Assembly: GCA_002633025.1 (NCBI GenBank)
Contig: NMRB01000253.1
Span: 312,930 to 376,929 of the forward strand
Length of the DNA stretch: 64,000 nt
DNA from: Notospermus geniculatus
Lineage: Eukaryota > Nemertea > Pilidiophora > Heteronemertea > Lineidae
Direction of reading: 5' to 3'
Of the stretch, positions 49,040 to 58,171 are shown one piece after another. Each line of letters opens with the position of its first letter. Position 1 is the first letter of the stretch. The notes beneath the pieces were generated by a model. It did no database searches. It saw only the letters and a program-made list of their open reading frames with translations, and was not told where the DNA came from. A program made the translations under genes and the position numbers.

Positions 49040-51257
49040 CCCTCCCCTAGGCCTTGCTTTGATTTTTTTCCACATCATTTGATCCTTTCATTGACATCTC
49101 ATCTTACTGGGTTATGGACTGTGATTTATCGCTTAATCATTCTTGACCATTTGAGGTATTGTAGATGACCACGTTACCATGGAAACTGGCGCTTTAGTAC
49201 CTTTCCCTTTTCATAATTGTTCGTTTGTGACACTTGCGTTGATCTATGTGCGTGATTTTTGCGAACCGACCCCAGTCATCGTTCTCACTTCAGAAACGGT
49301 CCTCCACCTAAGATATCAGTGTGCTTCAGTCCTCCTTCTGTATGACAGACTTTGAAGCTCATACATTATGGATTGCCGGGCACTGGAGGCTTAAAGTGAT
49401 CTGAGAAATCTGCCAATCGCGGATCCATTTCAATAGCCGTCAGCTCTATCCCCAAAACACCACACATCCCTCGTACGATATCTGGCTTAAATGGAGCTAG
49501 TCAGTGGCGGCATCAATTTTTCATAAAGTTCAGTTCATCTTTTAACTCGTGCCTAACTAACTACCCTTGGGACAGCAGATTTGTTCAACCTGAACTCAGC
49601 TAATGACCTCGGAAGCCAAGAGTCATGGATTTCATTTGAAAATGTGGCATTATGTCTCTTGAGAAGGATTTTGAAACTTTATAAATCTCTTTTTCTTTTC
49701 TAATTGCGTATGAAGTCTTAAAGGTGGCTTATTTTGGTATTCCTGGCTCTCTGGGTGAACTGAGATATTGCAAATGGGACAAGGAATGAATTGTTCTGAC
49801 AAAATTGGATTGGTGCCTTCTTATCTTGATCGATCTGTATAGCCCTTGTGGGAAAAGGCTGAGTATTATCTCAGAAGGGCCAGTATAATTCAGGTTAGCA
49901 GGTTGAGTCGTAGAAAATGAACATACTTCACTCAAATATTTCTCTGTGGTCTCTGAAATCATGGCAAAAAGACTACAGTTGCATCAACCTTGTTCTTATC
50001 TGTTTGTTAATTGCATACCACAGAGCTCAGTCGGTTGATCAACAAACAAAATTTATGACACCAGATCTATGCCATTCTGACCCTCCAAGGGAATATTTTA
50101 ACATTATTATCAGATGGTCCATATAGATGTAAAAAATCTTTTTTTCTTTTCTGTCTTTTTTCATTGGAAAGAAATTTCAGTTTGACATGTTTCACTTTGT
50201 AGTAGGTGCTGCCTCATAGGAGCCAATGGAAGAACTAGACCTATCTCTCTCAATTCCAAGAAGCTACCAGTTCTGTGTCTTCAAAAGGAGGTTATGATTG
50301 TGTAATTGTTGTTCATGCATAAGCCATTATGCCTACTGACTTGTCTCTTTCTCATTTTGCGAAATGGACTTTATAAAACATTGTGATCAGATTGTTGTTA
50401 GTGATTGTAAGCCTACCATCCAGTTCCATTGGCAAGCAAAACTAAATGTGACCCTTGCCAGCAAAATGAGTCAGAATGCACAGAGAAGAAGACCCAAAGT
50501 GCACCAACGGATTGTTGATTTCGGAGCTGGCCATTGTGAAATTTGACTCTGTCAATTTCTATAGTTGTTCTCTGAGACCTGTCATCTTGAGTCTTCTTTC
50601 TGGCGCATTCCGACTCATTTTGCTGGCGTGGGTCACAAATGCCCAGACAAAAACCTTCTCGGGTGTGATTTCATGCCCTTCATGTGAAAATGTCATGCTT
50701 TGCCTGCCCATGTCTATCATGTCTTTGTCAGCTTTTGAAAGATCAGTAGTAGTACGAAGAGGAGATCTAGAAAGCGATGTTGCCGTAATCTACATGTCAG
50801 ATTAATGACATGCCTTCAGTCATGTCAGTCTCCAAGATTGCGTGTGTGGATTTCGTCAGCTTCAGTGACCACAATGACATCTCCAATAGAGTGTAGAGAT
50901 TTTCCTGGATGAGTCATATTGCGACCGTTACTCCGCCGAGAATGTGACGTTATGAATGAGTTTGAAAGTATCTCCAATTAATTACGCTTTTAAACCGCAT
51001 AACATCATGCTTTTAATTAGTCAGATAACAATCTCTTTTGTTACAGTTTTGTAAAAATCGATATCACAACATGCGGATGGGTGGGCAAATTAGAGTGAAT
51101 GTTCTTTTGAACATGTTTTGCAGTTGCTATTGTGTGTTTGGACTGTGATCATCTAAATCTCTAAACCCTTGTAATGAATAAGTTATAGCCTAGAACGTGA
51201 ATTTTTCCTGAGCATTTCCTGTAGTAGTGATACTTATTTCAAAAAGAAAAGTTCAAG
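49040..51257. other. Intergenic or upstream region of the sulfotransferase gene
   Basis: No supported exon, promoter motif or repeat. If the sulfotransferase has a 5' non-coding exon it could lie here or further upstream, but I cannot identify it. Confidence 0.45.
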
Positions 51258-51533
51258 TTTGGGTTTATAGTCTGATATCAACAACGGTAGAGGTTATCAT
51301 CCGACTTTACACTTTAACCCCAGTCTGTCCTGAAACCTTTCAGTAGAACTCAGATGAGCTGCTCATTCAGCGCTACAATCGAGCATTTCCAACCAGTACC
51401 CATTTATACACCTGGGTGGAGCGAGGCCAGTGAGGCAAGGAGACTTGCCCAAAGTCTCACACCCAGTGGGATTCGAACCCGGGATCCTCTGACCGCTAGT
51501 CAGAGACCCAAACCACTACACCACCGTGGCTCC
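51258..51533 (-). mobile_element. tRNA-Ala-derived SINE, copy 2
   Basis: Same family as 43665-43940, in the opposite orientation. On the minus strand it has the A-box region GGTGTAGTGGTT, B box GGGTTCGAATCCC and the same 3' end GATATCAGACTATAAACCC. It ends about 70 bp before the splice acceptor of the sulfotransferase exon. Confidence 0.9.
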
Positions 51534-51582
51534 GCTTTTTCTTACAGTACTAAAGCATCGATTGAGGAGTTTAATCTTATTT

Positions 51583-51614
51583 TCGTTCTCTTTATGTCTT
51601 TCCAGATGAGTTAA
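51583..51614 (+). promoter_or_regulatory. Likely splice acceptor plus two-codon upstream ORF
   Basis: A pyrimidine-rich tract ends in TCTTTCCAG at 51605, a good 3' splice site, so the coding exon probably follows a non-coding exon. The first bases after it are ATG AGT TAA (51606-51614), an upstream open frame of two codons in frame with the main ORF. It ends one codon before the main ATG at 51618. Confidence 0.55.
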
Positions 51615-51617
51615 TTG

Positions 51618-52736
51618 ATGATGAAGAGCAAGACAGGTGAAATTTGTTATCAGCAACCACCCACCGAGTCCTCATCCCATATGCCATGCAAGACACGTCT
51701 GACACAATGTTCCAAATGTACTCCCCTGAAAGTCCTCGCGATAATCGTCATGACAGCACTATCAACCTGCCTCGTGATATACAGCTGTCTTGATAGACAG
51801 TTATTGGACCGGTTGTGTTGTGCTCAGAACCCTGTCATACCAACGGCCGGTGCACAGTCAAATACGATGCTCAATAAGTTTGAAAGCATTCCTGGTTCCA
51901 CAAACTACAAACCACATCATCGGTATAGGGAGGACAACATTCGATACAAACACACCCAACGGCGTCTACCTCAGTGTATTATTATTGGTGTGCGGAAAGG
52001 TGGTACGCGAGCGCTTCTGAACTTCGTGAACTTACATCCTGGGATTCAGATTGCGAATAAGGAAACACATTTTTTTGACGACGATGATAATTATAGTATG
52101 GGCTATGAGTGGTATCGGAAGAAAATGCCGTATTCGTTCCCAAACCAAATTACGATAGAAAAAACACCAGCATATTTTGTTGAGGAGAATGTACCCGAGC
52201 GAGTGCATAAAATGAATAGCAGTATCAGATTGATCCTAATAGTACGTGATCCAACAGACAGGGCTATATCAGACTATACCCAGATTCACATGAATAAAGT
52301 ATCAAAGGGTAAACAACATGAGACGTTTGAAGAACTTGCCATTGATCAGGAGACCGGCGAGGTGCGGACATCATACCGAGCGATTCGTCGCTCCATATAT
52401 CACAGACATCTTGAACGGTGGTTAAAATTCTTTCCGATGAGCCAATTCTTGATTCTAAGTTCAGAGGCTCTGGTACGGGATCCAGTTAGTCAGTTGAAGA
52501 TTGTGGAGTCATTTCTCGGCATTGAGCACAAAATATCATCGGCAAATTTCTATTATAACCGAACAAAGGGTTATTTCTGCATGCGGAATGAGACTCATGA
52601 GAAGTGTTTAGCGGAATCAAAGGGAAGACCTCATCCCAATGTGTCACCGGAGGTTGTGAAGAAACTTCAAGACTTTTTCCGGCCGCACAATTACAAATTC
52701 TACCGAATGGTGGACAAAGACTTTGGGTGGCCGTAG
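51618..52736 (+). CDS. Heparan sulfate glucosamine 3-O-sulfotransferase (HS3ST1/5-like)
   Basis: This enzyme transfers sulfate from PAPS to the 3-OH of glucosamine in heparan sulfate, in the Golgi lumen. The frame encodes 372 residues as one uninterrupted exon. I start at ATG 51618; TAA at 51612 closes the frame upstream. The N-terminal 35 residues are cytosolic and residues 36-58 form a single signal-anchor helix. A stem follows, then the sulfotransferase domain from about 118. Visible motifs: 5'-phosphosulfate loop GVRKGGTRALL (124-134), the KETHFFD segment with the likely catalytic base E149, EKTPAYF (181-187), the 3'-phosphate motif RDPTDRAISDY (210-220), and C321/C330 as the conserved disulfide around the SKGRPHP acceptor loop (334-340). 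N-glycosylation sequons are at 200, 314 and 324. Length and motif spacing fit HS3ST1 and HS3ST5 better than HS3ST2/3. Which paralog it matches is not decided. Confidence 0.95.
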   Translation: MMKSKTGEICYQQPPTESSSHMPCKTRLTQCSKCTPLKVLAIIVMTALSTCLVIYSCLDRQLLDRLCCAQNPVIPTAGAQSNTMLNKFESIPGSTNYKPHHRYREDNIRYKHTQRRLPQCIIIGVRKGGTRALLNFVNLHPGIQIANKETHFFDDDDNYSMGYEWYRKKMPYSFPNQITIEKTPAYFVEENVPERVHKMNSSIRLILIVRDPTDRAISDYTQIHMNKVSKGKQHETFEELAIDQETGEVRTSYRAIRRSIYHRHLERWLKFFPMSQFLILSSEALVRDPVSQLKIVESFLGIEHKISSANFYYNRTKGYFCMRNETHEKCLAESKGRPHPNVSPEVVKKLQDFFRPHNYKFYRMVDKDFGWP

Positions 52737-53003
52737 CACGCCGCTGGATCTCATTAAGTTCTTCTGTGTTGTGTGCGGAGGTCCAGTCTCATGATGCTAA
52801 TAGAATTAGGAGTGTTCCATTGAATATGTTGTCCTAATCAAGAGTCATCAGAGTGGACATCTGCCTACATACAAAGTTGATGAATTTCAGTGGTGCATAA
52901 TGCCATGCACACACACAGAACAATTTTAAGTGTGCCACAAAAACTTTTTGAGAGTATGGAACATGTAGTTTGGTGCATACCACATTTCAGCGTGATTCCT
53001 TAA

Positions 53004-53137
53004 GGCTGCAATAACATAGAACTACACGCTACACGTACACACCTGTTAACAAAGGCTTTCACGGTCACGAACCCTTTGCGAAGCCTTAATGTTAACAGGC
53101 GTGTACATGTAGGGTGTAGTTCTATGTGATTGCAGCC
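53004..53137. mobile_element. Harbinger-like MITE flanked by TAA
   Basis: A 134-bp palindrome with TAA on both sides (53001-53003, 53138-53140). Its ends are GGCTGCAATAACATAGAAC and, on the other strand, GGCTGCAATCACATAGAAC. The arms pair over about 50 bp. A 3-bp TAA target and GGC ends fit PIF/Harbinger. It lies in the probable 3' UTR of the sulfotransferase gene. Confidence 0.82.
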
Positions 53138-53582
53138 TAATCGCTTAATACTGCACTGAGGTAAGGGATTTTCACCACTCTCTTCCCTTTTGTCACCACC
53201 CAGATCCTTGGATAATGCAAGGAATCAATCTCTTTTGTATTCAGGCAAATAACTACATGTATGTGCAGTGACCACTTTGCACGTGAAATTGCTCTGTGTC
53301 TGCCATGTGCATTTAGATTATTTTGTGATGGCGTCTTTCCATGTACATATCAAAATTCATATTGTCTCTTGCTCAACGGTTCACAAATTCTTCATGACTC
53401 CTCATGACAGACATATACGCCTCTTCTTGCCAGCTTGCTATTCTCTGGTCCAGTTATAACGTCAGCGAGCTATCGGTCTCTGTCCTCCGGCAACCATCGA
53501 TGATCCTTCGCATTTCTCCCCTTGTGTAGGCCTACTCGGATCTATGGGGAGATTCAGTTCATTTTCTGCTTTCAGTAAAAGA

Positions 53583-53642
53583 GGTCAGTTCGCTCCAACA
53601 TACTAGTATTGCAAACAGGCAGTATGTTGAAGTGAACTGGCC
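53583..53642 (+). other. 60-nt hairpin resembling a microRNA precursor
   Basis: Two 22-nt arms (53583-53604 and 53621-53642) pair with one mismatch and two G-U wobbles around a 16-nt loop. Dimensions resemble the upper stem of a pre-miRNA, but pairing does not continue below the 22-bp stem and no known miRNA sequence was recognised. A small decayed inverted-repeat element is the alternative. Confidence 0.4.
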
Positions 53643-55455
53643 ACGCCCTCCCCTGGATCCGGCAAACGTGACTTACAGGAAATTTAGGTCCTTTTTTCCA
53701 CCAAACCCATCCATTTACAGGACTACCTCCATGAAAATATTGTCTGCGTGCATTGTTATTGAATAAACAGCTGTGGGATCAGACTGTTCATTTTCGAAAG
53801 GTAGCCTCTACTGGAAGATGTTAAAGCGGTTAATGGCGTGCTAATTGCTCTTCGGATTCGCCTGAAGATGCCTGGCATTACCCTTACAGATTTGTTTATG
53901 TTTATCACATTCTTTCCTGCCACTGATGGCTTGCTGACGCCTAAACCAGGTGGACTTCGCTATTGTTTATAGACCGCTTCTCCCCCTTGGCCCTACACCT
54001 GGTGCTGACATCTATGTTTTGTATATAAGACGAAAATGGTAGGCTGGTTTAGGAGAGGCCTCCAGTTGTTCATGTTAGCATGACTCAAGAAGTTGTACAT
54101 GCCTTTGTTGATGTACAGTGGTTTTGGTTCCGGTTGCGAAAGGAAACTGGAAATTATTCAGTGTGGTTTATATCAGTCTATTTTCTAAAAAAAGAATGTA
54201 AAGGGTTATAATTTCTAAAATCCTCATGCCCATTTTATGATGTTCCACATATCACTCCCAAGGAGTACACATATCACCCCTATGGGGTTGTCGTTGCCAA
54301 TTTCACCTGAACTATGACTAAGATTGGTGTATATATAATTTCATTCTGTCTGAAGAACATGCTGTAGTTAGCGTTGAGGTGAAAAACAATGCCCTATAGC
54401 ATTGTTATGTTGTGCTTATATTTTGGGTGGTTATAGCGGGTCAGTTTAGAAATCCAAAATTTTAATGAGTGGCAGTTACAATCAAAAGAAAAGATACCGG
54501 TACTGGAAGTGTTTTTCATCCAGTTTTTGTCAGTCATGGCTCCTGTCTCTAACTCTTTGATCATTCAAGGTCTTCAATCTGCTCTGAATCAGAGTCAGCA
54601 TATTACCAAAAGTTCCGGCCGTGATTTTCGAATTCATACAGAACTATCAGAAGTTAGATCAGTCCCGCAAGTTGTTGCTTTCGTTTTCGAAAGCAAGTGG
54701 ATTTCTGATATCAAAGAATTAGGCCTACTACTCACTCCTGCCGAGTGTGAATTATGCTGAATCGCACAGAAACATCTTCGGGTGAGCCATATTGTTATTT
54801 GAAACGGTCGAAGTTATCACTGTATGAAGGGACTGAACTTTTCACTGAACAAGGCACTGCCTGAAGAAGCTGCCCACATACTTCTGCTGCCATCTATGTT
54901 TAGTATGTGGAACTTGACTGGGTTGGGCAACCATGTTACCTTGGTTACGGTTGTGGTCCAGTTTAGTACTGTAGTAGTGACTAGTCTCCCATACATTAAC
55001 TATGGTATGGGTAAATGAAGTACATGTAAGTGGTAGAGTTTGCGATGACAATGCTTGGCCGTTAGATCAACACATTTTTCCTTGGAATCAATACCACTTG
55101 GGCGTTTGAGGTTCAGATCCTTTGTGTCAGTTGGTAGTTGCTTCATTGATTAATGAGTGGTCTTTCATGGTTTGTTGCAAGTGAAAACTTGGCTTGGGTT
55201 AGAAACTGAAAATCTTAGGTTTAGGGTGAGGGTGGAATACCAGTTGTGCAGGCATCATCTATCATGATAACATGATGTACACACTCGCGGTGTAGATGCA
55301 TCGGGTAGTGGATTTGACACAGAAAATATATGGGACAAAATGTCCCTTCTGTAAAAAATACTAAGTTGTTGTTAAAGTCATATTTCTTTTCACTCAGGTT
55401 TCTGTGTAGAGTCTTATTTTATTCATATAGTCATTAGGTCACAAAATTGCTTGGT
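53643..55455. other. Intergenic, nothing else recognised
   Basis: No supported exon or RNA gene. TAGGCCTA occurs at 54720-54727 (another is at 53527-53534, just upstream of the hairpin). Confidence 0.5.
53762..53767 (+). promoter_or_regulatory. Candidate poly(A) signal AATAAA for the sulfotransferase gene
   Basis: First AATAAA downstream of the sulfotransferase stop, about 1.03 kb after it. Its use would put the TAA-flanked MITE and the 60-nt hairpin into the 3' UTR. Position alone supports it. Confidence 0.35.
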
Positions 55456-55702
55456 ATAGACCATTCTCAAATTCCCAGATCTGCGCACTTCCTCCGAAAT
55501 TTCAACCATAACCTCGATCTGAAACCGGGTGACGTGACGCAATCCATTATTCAGCAATGGTCGAGTCTGACGCATCGTCGTCGATGTCACTGTCGCGGGG
55601 CTGTCTGCGTCACGTCATTCAGCTTCAGATCGAGGTTATGGTTGAAATTTTGGCGGAAGTGCGCAGATCTTTCTTGTTTGCGTCAATTTGAGAACGGTCT
55701 AT
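55456..55702. mobile_element. Palindromic MITE, family 2
   Basis: A 247-bp element from ATAGACCATTCTCAAATT to its mirror ending GGTCTAT, with GGT outside both ends. The arms contain GATCTGCGCACTTCC and AACCATAACCTCGATCTGAA in inverted orientation around a TGACG-rich centre. Relatives are at 2854-3089 and 56988-57255. Confidence 0.85.
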
Positions 55703-56987
55703 GGTATGATTGTAATTTCTACTTGCCGAAGACATTTTTGGTTGGATATGTCCCAATTCGCCCTATGGTTAACACACACTATTTTGATTACTGATATGTA
55801 CGGTGTGAACTCTCTAAAAAATACATATTTGGAACTGACAGGTGCTGTCCTTAATGAAATGATGTCATTATTACAGGTCAAAATGAATAGAAATGATCAT
55901 GAGTGAGTATTGGTGTCCCTTTTGGAGGAGGGTCCACCATACATAAGTAGTGTTTCATCGCTGTAATTCCTGTCTTCGTGGACACATTTCCGATTTCAGA
56001 GTTGAAAGGCCTGCTATAGACGGTCAAATTTTTCATCAAATTTTCTGAATATTGGAACGTTTAATGTGGGTCTACACATCCAGTCCATAGGCCCTGAATT
56101 GGAAATGAAAAAAAAATTATATGAAGTTTATGAAGTTTGACCATACGGCCGGCAGAAGACTGATCTGATTTTGGAATACATTGTAGGCCTACGACACTGT
56201 ATTCTTGACTTTGGGAAGTGTTCTAAAAATTTGTTTCTAACAAATCGTATCATATCTGCGATAGTACAATCAACTTGAATGGTACTCTTCATGTGAATAT
56301 TTCGCTGGTGAAATGCTAATAGCTGGGACATGTTATCACTGTAGTTTTATTTTCTTGCCTGCAATAATGTGATTTTAGTGAACAGTATTGACGGCGGTTG
56401 GTTGTAGTTGAGGCCCACCAGTAACTGAGCTTTGCAGACCATTCTATTACCGGTATCAGTTTCCGTAGTTTGCATTTAGTAAATGACTTCGCCATTGTTA
56501 CTGTACTAGTCAGGTAGATGTGACTATCAATATTGCTTTCTTTCCAACTGAATTGTGAGGAATGATGTCAAGAATCAGCTTCTTGAGCATTCTGCACAAA
56601 AGATGGTCATTGCTTCAAGCATCTCTGAAAGTTAAGCTTGTATTTTCTGTTGTTTGTTAGGGCTAAAACACATTGAAAGAGTACTGTGCATCTACCTCAG
56701 TGATCATTAAAAATTATGAGATAGAGGGATGTGACTGCTATGTTTGGTTTGAGCCAGTTTGAATAGGCCAATACAACATTGTCAGTTATGATAGCAGTGC
56801 CCAATTTTATTGGGTGGGCATGCACAAGTTGTGTGGTTACCAACTGGTTATCCGTAGGCCTACTTTTCTGACAAGTGGTGGCCATGCAACTTGATCCTCC
56901 AAGGACTGGTATTATTTTACGACATCTCAAAATATGGCCTTTACTTAGTTTATGTTAGCTTCCAGTCGTGAACTTTCTACAGCAGCC
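55703..56987. other. Intergenic, nothing recognised
   Basis: No supported exon. TAGGCCTA is at 56184-56191 and 56855-56862. Confidence 0.5.
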
Positions 56988-57255
56988 ATAGACAAATCTC
57001 AAATTGACGAAAACGAGAAAGATCTGCGCACTTCCGCCGAAATGGCAAACAGAACCTCGGTCTGAAACCAGCTGACACTGAATGACGTGACGCAGAGAAC
57101 CCCACGGCCATGTGACGACAGTGCGCTCGATGACGTTGCGTCAGAGTCGACCATTGCTGAATCATGGATTGCGTCACGTCAGTTGGTTTCAGGTCGAGGT
57201 TCTGTTTGCCATTTCGGCGGAAGTGCGCAGATCTGGGAATTTGGGATTTGTCTAT
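56988..57255. mobile_element. Palindromic MITE, family 2
   Basis: A 268-bp element with ATAGACAAATC ends and long inverted arms of about 95 bp carrying GATCTGCGCACTTCCGCC and GAATGACGTGACGCAG / ATTGCGTCACGTCAG. Non-coding. Confidence 0.85.
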
Positions 57256-57326
57256 TGACCAGCAGTTCAGAGCTGCAACCAGTCATTAGTCAAGGGGGCA
57301 TGTACATATATAAAATAGGGAGTGTA

Positions 57327-57730
57327 ATGCGGGTGATCCACCGACTTTACGACGAGTTTACGATCAGTTGGCGACTTGTTCACGACGGGTTTGCGACTAG
57401 TTGACGACCAAAAATCGTGACAGGTGGATCATCATTCACGATTCGTTCACGACAGGTTTGCGACTCGTTCACGACTGAAATTTGTTGACGACTAGTTTGC
57501 GACGAGTTTACGACGAGATCAAACATGTTTGATTTGGTCGCAAACTAGTCGTCAACTCGTCGTAAAGTTTGCTCTGTAGCAGTACGTATTTTTTCGGTGG
57601 ATCAGCTTCAATGTCACGTCATTTCTTTACGATCAGTTTGCGACTAGTTTACGACGAGTTGACGACTGCCGTCGTGAACAAGTCGCCAACTGATCGTAAA
57701 CTCATCGTCAAGTCAGTGGATCACCCGCAT
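57327..57730. mobile_element. 404-bp palindrome built of iterated CGAC motifs
   Basis: The termini ATGCGGGTGATCCAC are perfect inverted repeats, and the pairing continues through CGAGTTTACGATCAGTTGG and beyond. The interior is an array of variants of CGACTAGTTTACGACGAG in both orientations, so it can fold in many ways. No clear target duplication. Probably a non-autonomous DNA transposon with subterminal repeats. Confidence 0.78.
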
Positions 57731-57877
57731 AAGCCTCTGATGGGTTCGATTTCCTTCTCTGGGGATGGCCTCCGATTCATTTGCTTGACCAATTCTGTTT
57801 CCCACTTCGGTACAAATTCGACACGCAGGCAGTTGGAGATACCAACAACCTCTCTGTTTTCCAAACTACTTAACTTG

Positions 57878-57883
57878 TTTATT
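57878..57883 (-). promoter_or_regulatory. Candidate poly(A) signal for the GPR157-like gene
   Basis: The minus strand reads AATAAA about 290 bp after the receptor stop codon. Supported by position only. Confidence 0.35.
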
Positions 57884-58171
57884 TCAGTGCTGGTTGACTC
57901 ACAATGAAAATTTTGACAAGAGGTCAACGGATTAGAAATATATGTTGTGCATCTGAGAATTGGCTTTGATATAATAAACATAAGATGATGGAAACCTGCT
58001 CTGACTCTGTGTTTCTTTGTTGCATTGCATTGTCAGTGAAATGAGCAGTACTGTTAATTCAATGAACGCTATGCCGAGACACTAATGACCAACATCATGT
58101 AGGATGTGAATTTGCTTGTTTCATTGTTACACTGGACCATAAATATATTCTGAGTAGAGATGCATTATTTC

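Noticed and set aside
51615-51617. TTG as the start of the sulfotransferase
   Set aside because: An ATG follows immediately at 51618 and TTG initiation is not expected in an animal gene.
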